A DNA stretch of 64,000 nt from Bradyrhizobium cytisi (GCF_008123515.1 NZ_VSSR01000060.1:1-64000); one strand, 5' to 3'. Shown: positions 42,946 through 52,993, numbered from the stretch's first letter. Notes: generated from the letters alone by a model not told the origin. Program-made: numbers and translations.

Positions 42946-45024
42946 ATGCGTCTGACTACTGGATCGCACGCACGCCTCGGCGCAAGCTGGGACGGACGCG
43001 GCACCAATTTCGCGCTGTTTTCCGCCAACGCGCAGAAGGTCGAGCTCTGCCTGTTCGACCCCCAGGGCCGGCGCGAGCTGGAGCGCGTCGAATTACCGGA
43101 GCGTACCGAAGACGTCTGGCACGGCTATCTCAACGACGTCTCGCCGGGCCAGCTCTACGGCTACCGCGTGCACGGCCCCTACGAGCCCGAGCACGGCCAC
43201 CGCTTCAATTCCAACAAGCTGTTGCTGGACCCCTACGCCAAGCGGCTCGCCGGACGGCTGGTTTGGAGCGACGCGCATTTCGCTTACCGCACCGGCTCGG
43301 CGCGCGAGGATCTGTCCTTTGATCGCCGCGACAATGCGCGCGGCATGCCCAAGGCCGTCGTGGTCGACGAGACCTTCAACTGGGGCCGGCGCGAAATCCG
43401 GCCCAATATTCCCTGGGAAGACACCATCATCTACGAGGCTCACGTCAAGGGCCTGACGCAGAAGCGCGATGACGTGCCGCCGAATTTGCGCGGCACCTAT
43501 GGCGGCCTGTCGTCGCCGGCGATGATCGAGCATCTGAAGAAGCTCGGCGTCACCACGGTCGAGCTACTGCCGATCCACGCCTTCGTCGACGACCGCGTGC
43601 TGGTGGAGAAGAAGCTCGTCAATTACTGGGGTTACAACACACTGTCCTTCTTTGCGCCGGAGCAGCGCTACGCCCAGGACAACGTGCTCGATTCCTTCCG
43701 CACCACGGTAGCGCGCCTGCACGATGCCGGCATCGAGGTGATGCTCGACGTCGTCTATAACCACACCGCCGAAGGCAATCATCTCGGACCGACGCTGTGC
43801 TACCGCGGCATCGACAATGCCTCCTATTACTGGCTGAACCGCGAGAACCCGCGCTACTATGACGACTTCACCGGCTGCGGCTCGTCGGTGAACCTCACCC
43901 ATCCGCGCGTGCTGCAGATGGTGATGGATTCGCTGCGCTACTGGGTCGAGGTCTGCCATGTCGACGGCTTCCGCTTCGATCTCGCCACCACGTTGGCACG
44001 CGGCCCGAACGGCTATGATCGCGGCATCTCGTTCCTCACCGCGATCCGGCAGGACCCGGTGCTCGCGACCGTCAAGCTCGTTGCGGAGCCCTGGGATCTC
44101 GGCCTCGGCGGCTATCAGGTCGGCGCATTCCCCTCGCAATGGTCGGAGTGGAACGACCGCTATCGCAGCGCCATGCGCCGCTACTGGAGCGGCGAAGGCA
44201 GCCTGATCGGCGACATCTCCAGCCGCATGACCGCGTCCTCCGACCTGTTCAACCACGACGGACGGCGCCCCCGCGCCAGCATCAACCACATCACCGTGCA
44301 TGACGGTTTCACGCTCGCCGACCTGTTCAGCTATAACGAGAAGCACAACGAGGCCAACGGCGAGGACAATCGCGACGGCTCCAGCGACAACCACAGCAAC
44401 AATTGCGGTGTCGAGGGCCCGACCGACGATCCGAACATCCTCAGCCTGCGGCGGCAGCTGCGCAAGAACGTGCTGGCCTGCCTGATGCTGGCGCAGGGCA
44501 TTCCGCTGATCCTCGCCGGCGACGAGGTTGGCAACACGCAGTCCGGCAACAACAACGCCTATTGCCAGGACAACGAGGTGGGCTGGGTCGGCTGGGACAA
44601 TCTCGGCAAGGACGGAGACGACATGATCGATTTCGTCGCCGACCTCGCCGAGATCCGCCGCCGGTTCTCGCAACTTCGCAGCCATCGCTGGCTCGACGGC
44701 CGACCGAAGGACGGCATCTCCTACGGCGCGCTGTGGCTGACGCCCGCCGGCGACGAGATGACGGAAAACGACTGGAAATTCCCGGAGGGCCGGTTCCTCT
44801 CTTATGTGATGGGACCGATGGAACCGGGCAGCGCGGCGATCTTTATCGTATTGAACGCCGCCCCCGAAGAGATCGCATTCAAATTGCCAAAAATGCCCGA
44901 ATACAAGAGCTGGCAGCAGATCCTGAACACGACGGATGCCAAGCTGAACAGCGTTGATTTCCTGCCCGGAAGCGACAGCAAGGCGCCGCCGCGCTCGGTG
45001 CTCGCCTTCGCGGGGGCGCTATGA
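42946..45024 (+). CDS. glgX: Glycogen debranching enzyme GlgX
   Basis: A 692-residue isoamylase-type GH13 enzyme: N-terminal CBM48 (GRGTNFALFSANAQKVELCL), nucleophile Asp345 in HVDGFRFDLAT, the acid in VKLVAEPWDLG and HDGFTLADLFSYNEKHN. It removes alpha-1,6 branches, giving linear maltodextrins that TreY can use. It starts three bases after the glgB stop and overlaps treZ (ATGA), which suits a glycogen-to-trehalose flow. Confidence 0.95.
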   Translation: MRLTTGSHARLGASWDGRGTNFALFSANAQKVELCLFDPQGRRELERVELPERTEDVWHGYLNDVSPGQLYGYRVHGPYEPEHGHRFNSNKLLLDPYAKRLAGRLVWSDAHFAYRTGSAREDLSFDRRDNARGMPKAVVVDETFNWGRREIRPNIPWEDTIIYEAHVKGLTQKRDDVPPNLRGTYGGLSSPAMIEHLKKLGVTTVELLPIHAFVDDRVLVEKKLVNYWGYNTLSFFAPEQRYAQDNVLDSFRTTVARLHDAGIEVMLDVVYNHTAEGNHLGPTLCYRGIDNASYYWLNRENPRYYDDFTGCGSSVNLTHPRVLQMVMDSLRYWVEVCHVDGFRFDLATTLARGPNGYDRGISFLTAIRQDPVLATVKLVAEPWDLGLGGYQVGAFPSQWSEWNDRYRSAMRRYWSGEGSLIGDISSRMTASSDLFNHDGRRPRASINHITVHDGFTLADLFSYNEKHNEANGEDNRDGSSDNHSNNCGVEGPTDDPNILSLRRQLRKNVLACLMLAQGIPLILAGDEVGNTQSGNNNAYCQDNEVGWVGWDNLGKDGDDMIDFVADLAEIRRRFSQLRSHRWLDGRPKDGISYGALWLTPAGDEMTENDWKFPEGRFLSYVMGPMEPGSAAIFIVLNAAPEEIAFKLPKMPEYKSWQQILNTTDAKLNSVDFLPGSDSKAPPRSVLAFAGAL

Positions 45025-46775
45025 GGCCATCGTTCGGGGCGAAGCCGACCAAGGACGGCATATCGTTCCGATTGTGGGCGCCTGGCGCGCGTCGCGTCGA
45101 TCTCCTGCTCGGAAGAGGGCACGCGATGCAGCGCCGCCAGGATGGCTGGTACGTCACCGAGATCGCCGGGCTGCCGGTCGGTAGCACCTACAAGTTTCGG
45201 ATTGACGACGAGATCGACGTGCCCGATCCGGCGTCGGCCTTTCAGCCCGAGGATGTGTTCGGCCCGAGCGAGGTGATCGATCACGATGCCTTCGCGTGGC
45301 GCGCGAAGGATTGGCGCGGCCGCCCCTGGGAAGAGACGGTGCTGATCGAGACCCATGTCGGCACCTTCACGCGCGATGGCACCTACCGCGCCATGATCGA
45401 CAAGCTCGATCATCTCGTCGCGACGGGCATCACGGCGCTGGAGCTGATGCCACTGGCCGATTTCGCCGGCCGCCGCGGCTGGGGCTATGACGGCGTGCTG
45501 TGGTATGCGCCCGACAGCGCCTATGGCCGCCCCGAACAGCTGAAGGCGCTGATCGACGAAGCCCATCTGCGCGGGCTGATGGTGTTCCTGGACGTCGTCT
45601 ACAATCACTTCGGCCCCGAAGGAAACTATCTTGGCCGCTACGCGCCGACCTTCTTCACCGACGCGCACACGCCCTGGGGCAGCGCGATCGATTATCGCGT
45701 GCCGCAGGTGCGGGCCTTCGCCGTCGAAAACGCGCTGTCCTGGCTCAGCGACTACCGTTTCGACGGGTTGAGGCTGGATGCCGCCAACCACATCATGGCG
45801 ATCCCCGGTGAACAATCAGTGCTGCACGACCTCAGCGCGGCCGCCGGTGAGCTCGCCAAGGCCACCGGACGACACATTCATCTGGTGCTGGAGAACGGCG
45901 ACAACCGCGCCAGCCTGCTCGATGCCGCACAGGAGCCGCCGAACGGCAAATATCGCGCGCAGTGGAACGATGATTATCATCACGTCTGGCATGTGATGCT
46001 GACCGGCGAGCTCGCCGGTTATTACGCCGACTACCAGACGCCGCGCCTGGATCTCGCGCGCGCGCTCGGCTCGGGTTTCGTCTACCAGGGCGAGATCTCG
46101 GAATTCTGGGGCAAGAAGCCGCGCGGCGAAGCGAGTGGCGAATTGCCGCCGGCAAGCTTCGTCAACTTCCTGCAAAACCACGACCAGATCGGCAATCGCC
46201 CGCTCGGCGACCGGCTGGAGAGTTTGGCATCGCCAGAGCAGATCGAGGCTGCACTTGCGGTCACGTTGCTCGTACCGATGGTGCCGATGCTGTTTCAGGG
46301 TGAGGAATGGGGCTCGACGGCCCCCTTCCCGTTCTTCTGTGATTTCCACGGCGGCCTTATCGACGCTGTCCGCAAAGGCCGCCGGCAGGAATACGCCTGG
46401 GCCTACGAGAAATATGGCGATGACGTGCCGGATCCGTTCGATCCGGCAACACTGCAATCGGCCGTGCTGGACTGGACCGGGCGCACGCCGGCGCAGGATG
46501 CACGGCTCGCGCTGGTGCGAAAGCTGCTCGCAGTTCGTCGCAAGGAGATCGCACCGCGGCTCAAGGACGCGAGCTTCGGCGACGCCGAGGCTTCCGACAA
46601 CGGCTTGCTTGCCGCCCATTGGCGCATGGGCGACGGCACCACGCTGCGCCTGACTGCAAATCTGTCGGACAAGGATATCGCGCATTCCATCGGCAATGCG
46701 GGCGCGCCGATCTGGGGCAGCGCAAGCGGCGATCGGCTTCCGCCCTGGTCGGTGATCTGGCATCTCGGAGGTTGA
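45021..46775 (+). CDS. treZ: Maltooligosyltrehalose trehalohydrolase
   Basis: A 584-residue GH13 enzyme. It has an N-terminal immunoglobulin-like domain (ISFRLWAPGARRVDLLL), VIYNHFGPEGNYLG-like VVYNHFGPEGNYLGRY, nucleophile Asp253 in DGLRLDAANH, the acid in LVLENGDNRA and FLQNHDQIGNRP. It releases trehalose from maltooligosyltrehalose made by TreY, whose gene follows at one base spacing. Cytosolic. Active-site residues are intact. Confidence 0.94.
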   Translation: MRPSFGAKPTKDGISFRLWAPGARRVDLLLGRGHAMQRRQDGWYVTEIAGLPVGSTYKFRIDDEIDVPDPASAFQPEDVFGPSEVIDHDAFAWRAKDWRGRPWEETVLIETHVGTFTRDGTYRAMIDKLDHLVATGITALELMPLADFAGRRGWGYDGVLWYAPDSAYGRPEQLKALIDEAHLRGLMVFLDVVYNHFGPEGNYLGRYAPTFFTDAHTPWGSAIDYRVPQVRAFAVENALSWLSDYRFDGLRLDAANHIMAIPGEQSVLHDLSAAAGELAKATGRHIHLVLENGDNRASLLDAAQEPPNGKYRAQWNDDYHHVWHVMLTGELAGYYADYQTPRLDLARALGSGFVYQGEISEFWGKKPRGEASGELPPASFVNFLQNHDQIGNRPLGDRLESLASPEQIEAALAVTLLVPMVPMLFQGEEWGSTAPFPFFCDFHGGLIDAVRKGRRQEYAWAYEKYGDDVPDPFDPATLQSAVLDWTGRTPAQDARLALVRKLLAVRRKEIAPRLKDASFGDAEASDNGLLAAHWRMGDGTTLRLTANLSDKDIAHSIGNAGAPIWGSASGDRLPPWSVIWHLGG

Positions 46776-46776
46776 T

Positions 46777-49560
46777 ATGCCCTCCGCGATTCCTCTCGCG
46801 ACTTACCGGCTCCAGCTCACCGCGGATTTCGACTTCGATAAGGCTGCCGCGGTGGTGCCTTACCTGAAGGCGCTTGGGATCACGCATCTCTACGCCTCGC
46901 CGGTCATGAAGGCGCGCAAGGGCTCGACCCACGGCTACGACACCGTCGATCACAGCCAGTTCAATCCAGAGCTCGGCGGCGAGGCTGGCTTTGCGCGGCT
47001 CAGCGACGCGCTCGCGCAGCACGATCTCGGTCTCATCATCGACTTCGTGCCGAACCATGTCGGCGTGCATTTTGCCGACAATCCCTGGTGGCTGGACGTG
47101 CTGGAATGGGGGCAGACCTCGCCGCATGCGGCCGCCTTCGATATCGACTGGGATTTGCTGCCCCACCGGGCCCGTGGCGGCGTGCTGCTGCCGATCCTTG
47201 GCTCCTCCTATGGTGAGGCGCTCGAGCGCAGCGACATCGCGCTGCGCTATGATCCCGAGGAAGGCAGCTTTTCCGCCTGGTATTTCGAGCATCGCCTGCC
47301 GATCGCGCCGGAGCGCTATGGCGAGCTGCTGCGGATGATCGTGAAGGAGGCGGACGCTGCCGAGACCGAGGCCGGCAAACGCCTGCTCTCGCTCGCCGCA
47401 CGCTACACCGGCCTGCGCCGGCCGAACCGCAAGGAAGCTCCCGGCTTCAAGACGGAACTGAAAGAGATCGCCGGCGCCGCCGACATCATCGCGCACGGCC
47501 TCGCCGCCTATCGCTCAGGAAAAGATCGCCCGGCGCAAACGCTGGCGCTGCATCATCTGCTGGAGCGGCAGAACTACAAGCTCGGCCATTGGCGCCTTGC
47601 GTCGAGCGACATCAATTATCGCCGCTTCTTCGACGTCAACGGGCTCGCCGGCCTGCGCGTCGAGGACGCAAGCACCTTCGCGGCCACGCACCGGCTGGTG
47701 AAGCAGCTCGTTGCCGACGACAAGCTACAGGGCATCCGCCTCGACCATATCGATGGCCTGCGCGATCCCGCGCAATATTGCCAGCGGCTGCGCCGGCTGG
47801 TGCGCGACGCGCAAGGCAACACAAAGCCGTTCTACACGGTGATCGAAAAGATCCTGTGCGAACACGAGCGACTGCCGCATTTCGCCGGCGTCCAGGGCAC
47901 CACCGGCTATGAATGGATGAACGCCATCACCCAGGTGCTGGTCGACGCCAAGGGGCTGGAGGCACTGGACGAGACCTGGCGGCAGATCAGCAACCGGCCG
48001 CCGCGACTGGCGCCCTATGTCAAGGACGCCAAGCGGCGCGTGCTGGAGACACTGCTGACCAGCGAATTTACCGTGCTGGCCCGGCTGCTCGCGCGCATCG
48101 CCAATGGTCACTACTCGACCCGCGACTTTTCCGCCGACAGCTTGCGGCAGGCGCTGGAATTGTATGTGCTGCACTTCCCGGTCTATCGCACCTATTTGAC
48201 GCATAGCGGCCCGACCGCGCTCGATCGAAAACTGATCGACGACACCATCGCGCGCGCCCGCGCCGAATGGTTCGCCGCGGACGAAGGCATTTTCGACTTC
48301 CTGCGCGATGCGCTCACCATGGACCTGCTCAAGCCCGGCCGCCCGCCGCACAGCGCCCCGCGCGTGCGCCGTTTTGCGCTGAAGGTGCAGCAGTTCACCG
48401 GGCCGATGATGGCGAAGTCGCTGGAGGACACGGCTTTCTATCAATTCCACCGGCTGCTGGCGCTGAACGAGGTCGGCGGCGATCCCGCAAGCAAAGGCCT
48501 CAGCATTTCCACCTTCCACGAGGCGATGCGGGCCCGCGCCAGGGAATGGCCGCAAGGGATGACGGCGACCGCGACCCACGATACCAAGCGCGGCGAGGAT
48601 GCGCGTGCGCGGATCGCGGCGCTCAGCGAAATTCCGGGCGAATGGACCAGCGCGGTTTCGCGCTGGAAGGTGCTGAACGCACCGCACCTCGCGCTCCACG
48701 GCAATCTGCGCGCGCCATCGGCGACGTTCGAGTATATGCTTTACCAGACCCTGCTCGGCGCCTGGCCGCTCGAGGAAAGGGATGCCAGTTTCGTCGAGCG
48801 CATCCAGGCCTATGCGTTGAAGGCCGCACGCGAGGGCAAGGAAGAGACGAGCTGGCTCAATCCGCATGAGACGTATGAGAGCGGCGTAAAGAGCTTCATC
48901 GAGAAAATCCTCGATCCCACGCTGTCAGGCGAATTCCTGGAGGCGATGCAGACCCTCGCCCGCCGCGTCGCGCTGCTCGGTGCGCTGAATTCGCTGAGCC
49001 AACTCACGCTGAAGGCGACGCTGCCGGGCGTGCCCGATTTCTACCAGGGCACCGAATACTGGGACCTGTCGCTGGTCGACCCCGACAACCGCCGCCCGGT
49101 GGATTTTGCCTTGCGGCAAGCGGCGCTGGGTTCGTTGGAAACGCTGGACTGGAGTGGACTGATCAAGAGCTGGCTGGACGGACAGCTCAAGCTCGCCTGG
49201 ACGCGGCATCTCCTCAAACTGCGCAACGAGCTCGCCGACGTCTTCGCGCAGGGCGACTATCAGCCGCTCGATGTCCGTGGCGCACACGCGGACCACGTCA
49301 TCGCCTTTGCCCGTCGCCGCGGCCGCGCTGCCGCCGTGGTCGTGGTCGCACGCCAGTTCGCACCATTCACGCAAGCCGGGCGGGAATGGCCCACACTCGA
49401 AGGGTTTGACGCCACCGTCGACATCAGCGGCTATACCGCGCCGGGCCTTGCGGGCAACGAACTGCCGCTGGCGCAGGCCTTTCGCGACTTTCCAGCTGCG
49501 GTCATCGAAACCCGCGCAGCAAGCGCCATCAGGCCTCCGAGACAGCGCGTCCGCGCCTGA
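46777..49560 (+). CDS. treY: Maltooligosyltrehalose synthase
   Basis: A 927-residue GH13 enzyme. It opens PLATYRLQLTADFDFDKAAA; LYASPVMKARKGSTHGYD and DFVPNHVGV follow; nucleophile Asp323 lies in GIRLDHIDGLRDP, the acid in YTVIEKILCEHE, and ATHDTKRGEDARARI carries the third Asp. It turns the reducing end of a maltodextrin into a trehalose linkage. GGAGG lies just ahead of the ATG. It ends the operon; the next gene is convergent three bases away. Confidence 0.95.
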   Translation: MPSAIPLATYRLQLTADFDFDKAAAVVPYLKALGITHLYASPVMKARKGSTHGYDTVDHSQFNPELGGEAGFARLSDALAQHDLGLIIDFVPNHVGVHFADNPWWLDVLEWGQTSPHAAAFDIDWDLLPHRARGGVLLPILGSSYGEALERSDIALRYDPEEGSFSAWYFEHRLPIAPERYGELLRMIVKEADAAETEAGKRLLSLAARYTGLRRPNRKEAPGFKTELKEIAGAADIIAHGLAAYRSGKDRPAQTLALHHLLERQNYKLGHWRLASSDINYRRFFDVNGLAGLRVEDASTFAATHRLVKQLVADDKLQGIRLDHIDGLRDPAQYCQRLRRLVRDAQGNTKPFYTVIEKILCEHERLPHFAGVQGTTGYEWMNAITQVLVDAKGLEALDETWRQISNRPPRLAPYVKDAKRRVLETLLTSEFTVLARLLARIANGHYSTRDFSADSLRQALELYVLHFPVYRTYLTHSGPTALDRKLIDDTIARARAEWFAADEGIFDFLRDALTMDLLKPGRPPHSAPRVRRFALKVQQFTGPMMAKSLEDTAFYQFHRLLALNEVGGDPASKGLSISTFHEAMRARAREWPQGMTATATHDTKRGEDARARIAALSEIPGEWTSAVSRWKVLNAPHLALHGNLRAPSATFEYMLYQTLLGAWPLEERDASFVERIQAYALKAAREGKEETSWLNPHETYESGVKSFIEKILDPTLSGEFLEAMQTLARRVALLGALNSLSQLTLKATLPGVPDFYQGTEYWDLSLVDPDNRRPVDFALRQAALGSLETLDWSGLIKSWLDGQLKLAWTRHLLKLRNELADVFAQGDYQPLDVRGAHADHVIAFARRRGRAAAVVVVARQFAPFTQAGREWPTLEGFDATVDISGYTAPGLAGNELPLAQAFRDFPAAVIETRAASAIRPPRQRVRA

Positions 49561-49563
49561 CGC

Positions 49564-49881
49564 CTATTTTCTCTCGTCCTTGGTCAGCAGCAATTGTCCA
49601 CGCTTGCGGATAGTCGCCTGCGCCATCTCGGCGAAGCGCTGCAGCAGCCACGGCAGCACCACCTCGACCTTGACGTGATCGTCGGCGACATCGACTTGGC
49701 CCGTCGCAATCTGCCCGAGCGCGCGAATGCGAAAGGCCAGAGTGTCGCCGCTCCAGCGCTCCTCCTCGACCTGCATCACGGGAATGCTCGCCGCGGCGCG
49801 GCCGAGCCCGGTCTTGAGCCGATGCACCGCTTCCTCGCGGCCGAGGCGATGCGGAATGGAAACGACAAGCGGTGCTGACAT
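49564..49881 (-). CDS. Polyhydroxyalkanoic acid system family protein
   Basis: A 105-residue protein: SAPLVVSIPHRLGREEAVHR at the N-terminus and VKVEVVLPWLLQRFAEMAQA in the middle match the PHA_gran_rgn family, small proteins named for association with polyhydroxyalkanoate systems in Xanthomonadales and rhizobia. No phasin-like helix or signal peptide. It is convergent with treY and has no PHA gene nearby, so its role here is open. Confidence 0.78.
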   Translation of the reverse strand: MSAPLVVSIPHRLGREEAVHRLKTGLGRAAASIPVMQVEEERWSGDTLAFRIRALGQIATGQVDVADDHVKVEVVLPWLLQRFAEMAQATIRKRGQLLLTKDERK

Positions 49882-49976
49882 GGCCCTGCCTGTGCTGGCT
49901 GATCCTCACATAGTCATGCCGGTCGGACGGTCAAAGGTTCCATGCAAGTTGGGAGCTGTCGACCCGTTTCAAATCC

Positions 49977-50001
49977 GGAACTTTAAAACCTGCGGCAAGT
50001 T
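49977..50001 (+). promoter_or_regulatory. EcfG-type promoter candidate of the DUF3309 gene
   Basis: GGAAC at 49977-49981, a 16-base spacer, then AGTT at 49998-50001. One base off the strict CGTT -10 and a full match to GGAAC-N18-TT. The start codon is about 60 bp downstream. Confidence 0.5.
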
Positions 50002-50062
50002 GGCTCCGAACAACGGGACAGGTTGCAACGACCCTTTCAACAAAGGGTTGGAGGAGACTAGC

Positions 50063-50227
50063 ATGTCTATTGGTACGATCATTCTGATCATTTTGGTCAT
50101 CGCGCTGCTCGGCGGCTTCAGCGGCATCGGCGGTGGGCCGTTCTACGGCACTGGCTATTACGGCGGCGGCGGCCTCGGGCTCGTCATCATCATTCTGCTG
50201 ATCCTCCTGCTGTTGGGGCGGATCTAG
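50063..50227 (+). CDS. DUF3309 small membrane protein
   Basis: A 54-residue protein with two hydrophobic segments, MSIGTIILIILVIALLGGFS and GLGLVIIILLILLLLGRI, joined by a Gly/Tyr-rich loop (FYGTGYYGGGG). This is the DUF3309 pattern, common in rhizobia and pseudomonads. An excellent GGAGGAG at 50050-50056 fixes the ATG at 50063. It stands alone with a general-stress-type promoter, suggesting an envelope stress role. Function is unknown. Confidence 0.85.
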   Translation: MSIGTIILIILVIALLGGFSGIGGGPFYGTGYYGGGGLGLVIIILLILLLLGRI

Positions 50228-50237
50228 TCGATATCTC

Positions 50238-50327
50238 GTAGGGTGGGCAAAGGCGCAACGCGCCGTGCCCACCTCTTCGTTGCAAGACAAAAAGGATGGT
50301 GGGGACGCTTCGCTTTGCCCACCCTAC
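50238..50327. repeat. Bradyrhizobial palindromic repeat overlapping the ligD stop
   Basis: The arms GTAGGGTGGGCAAAG (50238-50252) and its exact complement at 50313-50327 enclose a second partial pairing (GTGCCCACC versus GGTGGGGAC). The ligD stop codon (50324-50326) is inside the right arm, so the element borders the gene directly. It probably acts as a bidirectional transcription end for DUF3309 and ligD. Confidence 0.85.
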
Positions 50328-52993
50328 TTCATTTTCCCCGCCAGCTTCTTCACCGCCGCCTTGATCGACGTAGCCGCTTCGTCGTAGCCGCTCCAGGCTT
50401 TCGAACGCGACAACAAGGCGGGCACGGTTCTCACCGTGAATTTCTTCGGATCGAGATCGCCCTTCACCTGCGCCCAGGTGACCGGCATCGACACGGTCGC
50501 GCCATCGCGGGCACGCGGTGACAGCGGCCCCACCGCGGTGGACATGCGATCGTTGCGCAGATAGTCCAGGAAAATCTTCCCGTTGCGCAGCTTCTTCGAC
50601 ATGTTGAGCAGATAGCGCTCGGGATCGTCATCGGCCATCCACTGGCAGATGCCTTGTGCGAACGCCTTGGCTTCCTTCCAGCTCACCTTGTCGCGCGCGC
50701 CGTGGAGCAGCGGCACCACCACGTGGAGGCCCTTGCCGCCAGTGGTCTTGCAAAAGCTCTCCATGCCGACATCGGCGAGCCGCTGCCGCATCGCCTTTGC
50801 CGCTTCGACGACATCGGCAAATTTGACGTCCGGCGCAGGATCGAGATCGAACACCAGCCGACCCGGCGTGTCATAGGCGTCAGGCGCGCAATTCCAGGGG
50901 TGCAGCTCGACGCCGCCGATCTGCGCGACCGCGGCAAGCCCCTCGACGCGGTCGATCTGCAAATAGGGCTTGCGATCGCCGGAGACTTTTGCGAGCTCGA
51001 GCAGGTTCGAGGTGCCCTGCATCGCATGCCGCTGGAAGAATTTTTCACCGCCGATTCCGTCCGGCGCACGCAGAATCGAGCAGGGGCGGCCCTTGAGATG
51101 TTCGATCATCCAGCCGCCGACGGCCTCGAAATAGCGCGCGAGATCGAGCTTTGTGACGCCCTCGGCGTCGCCGCCGTCCGGCCATAGCTCCTTCTCCGGC
51201 TTCGAGATGACGACGCTCATCACCTCGGCGGTGGCAGCGCCCTTCGATTGCTTGCCCGTCTTCGGCACAGCATGCTTCCTGGCGGAAGGCTTCGCGAGTT
51301 CGGTATCCGCAGGCGTTTCCGCCTCGACCTCCTCGGCCGGCTTATCCTGCCGCAAGCCCTTGAACGCGGCCTGACGGATATTGCCGTCGGCCGTGAAGCC
51401 AGCGAATTCGATCTCGGCCACCAGCTCCGGCTTCAGCCAATGCACCTCGCGGGTCTTCTTGGGCGCGTTCTTGCCGCCGAACGGGTTTTCGTTCGACGCA
51501 GCCTCCTTCAAGAACGGCATGATGCGCTTGACCTTGTCGGCGCCAAAGCCGGTGCCGACTATGCCAACAAAGGCGAGGTGATCGCCGCGATAGACGCCCG
51601 CCATGAGCGATCGGAATTTCCCGGCCGTCGTCTTCCAGCCGCCGATCACGACCTCATGCCCGGCGCGGCATTTGGCCTTGGTCCAGCTCTCGGTACGACC
51701 CGACCGGTAAGGCGCATCGAGCTTCTTCGAGACCACGCCTTCGAGCTCGAGCTTGCAGGCCGATTGCAGCACCGCGTCTCCGCCGCTTTCGAAATGCTCG
51801 ACATAGCGGATCTGGCTCGTCTTCTTCTTGCGCGCTTCGAGGAGTGCCTTGAGGCGATCCTTGCGCTCCCCAAGCGGCAGACGACGGTAATCGAGGTCCT
51901 CGTCAAACAGGAGGTCGAAGGCGAAGAAGATCAGGTCCTCCGTCCTCCCGTCGGACAGTGCGGCCTGGAGCGATGAAAAATTCGGCGCACCGTTGTGGTC
52001 GAGCGCGACGATCTCGCCGTCGATCAGCGCGTCCGGCAGTGCACTGGCCTCCTTCGCAATCGAAGCGAACTTATCGGTCCAGTCGAGGCCCTTGCGCGTC
52101 TTCAGCGTCGCTTCGCCGTCCTCGACGCGAAGCTGCACGCGGTAGCCGTCGAACTTGATCTCGTGGCACCAGCCGTCGGCCGCCGGCGGCCGCTCGACCG
52201 GAGTGCAGAGCTGCGGCGCCACGAAGTCTGGCATCTCCGAGACCTTCTTGGCCGCGGTCGCGGTCGTCGCCTTCTTTTTCGAGGTTTTGACCCACTTCAA
52301 GGCCGCGCGCGGCGCTGGCTTGACGGTCCGCCCCCTGGTCTCCTCGGCGCGGTTGGACTGCCAGACCGCATCGGCCTTGCCTTTGGCCTCCTTTGCCAGC
52401 ATGAACGGCTTTGGGGCACGGCCCTTGCCGCCGGCGATCTGCTCCATAGCGCGGCCGGACGCGACGGACTTGTCCTCGCTCAGAATATCCTCATCTTCGC
52501 TGGCATATTCGTCGCGGTGCTTGATCAGCAGCCAGTTGGTTCGCTTGCCGCCGCTGCGGTCGTGCCGCATCCGCACCAGCACCCAGCTGCCATGCAGCTT
52601 CTCGCCGTGGAGGGTGAACTTGAGGTCGCCCTTTTTGAAGCCGGCTTCGGGATCATCGGATTCCCAGGTGCCGCGGTCCCACAGCATCACCGTGCCGCCG
52701 CCATACTGGCCTTCGGGAATGGTCCCCTCGAAATCGCCATAGTCGAGCGGATGGTCCTCGACCTCGACAGCCAGCCGCTTGTCGTGCGGATCGAGCGAAG
52801 GGCCCTTGGTCACCGCCCAGGACTTGAAGACGCCGTCGAATTCGAGGCGGAAGTCGTAATGCAACCGGGTCGCGTCATGCTTCTGGATCACGAAACGTCG
52901 CTGCTTCGAGGGCGTGACCGCCGATTCACCTGACGGCTCGGGCGTCTTCTCGAAATCGCGCTTCTGTCGGTAGGTGGAGAGTTTTCGCAGCAC
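50324..52993 (-). CDS. ligD: Multifunctional DNA ligase D (NHEJ)
   Basis: An 889-residue protein with domains in the order phosphoesterase, ligase, polymerase. Residues 30-160 are the 3'-phosphoesterase (RFVIQKHDATRLHYDFRLE, HPLDYGDFEG). Lys280 in HEIKFDGYRVQL is the adenylated ligase lysine, with DGEIVALD after it. The C-terminal part (about 610-889) is the primase-polymerase (LVFDLDPAPD, TSGGKGLHV-like TTGGKGLHVVVPL). It repairs double-strand breaks with Ku, which is encoded divergently 119 bp away. A symmetric promoter element lies between them. Confidence 0.94.
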   Translation of the reverse strand: MLRKLSTYRQKRDFEKTPEPSGESAVTPSKQRRFVIQKHDATRLHYDFRLEFDGVFKSWAVTKGPSLDPHDKRLAVEVEDHPLDYGDFEGTIPEGQYGGGTVMLWDRGTWESDDPEAGFKKGDLKFTLHGEKLHGSWVLVRMRHDRSGGKRTNWLLIKHRDEYASEDEDILSEDKSVASGRAMEQIAGGKGRAPKPFMLAKEAKGKADAVWQSNRAEETRGRTVKPAPRAALKWVKTSKKKATTATAAKKVSEMPDFVAPQLCTPVERPPAADGWCHEIKFDGYRVQLRVEDGEATLKTRKGLDWTDKFASIAKEASALPDALIDGEIVALDHNGAPNFSSLQAALSDGRTEDLIFFAFDLLFDEDLDYRRLPLGERKDRLKALLEARKKKTSQIRYVEHFESGGDAVLQSACKLELEGVVSKKLDAPYRSGRTESWTKAKCRAGHEVVIGGWKTTAGKFRSLMAGVYRGDHLAFVGIVGTGFGADKVKRIMPFLKEAASNENPFGGKNAPKKTREVHWLKPELVAEIEFAGFTADGNIRQAAFKGLRQDKPAEEVEAETPADTELAKPSARKHAVPKTGKQSKGAATAEVMSVVISKPEKELWPDGGDAEGVTKLDLARYFEAVGGWMIEHLKGRPCSILRAPDGIGGEKFFQRHAMQGTSNLLELAKVSGDRKPYLQIDRVEGLAAVAQIGGVELHPWNCAPDAYDTPGRLVFDLDPAPDVKFADVVEAAKAMRQRLADVGMESFCKTTGGKGLHVVVPLLHGARDKVSWKEAKAFAQGICQWMADDDPERYLLNMSKKLRNGKIFLDYLRNDRMSTAVGPLSPRARDGATVSMPVTWAQVKGDLDPKKFTVRTVPALLSRSKAWSGYDEAATSIKAAVKKLAGKMK

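Noticed and set aside
40738..42969. 743-codon minus-strand open frame
   Set aside because: Antisense to glgB, which has all catalytic motifs. No independent start signal or recognisable domain.
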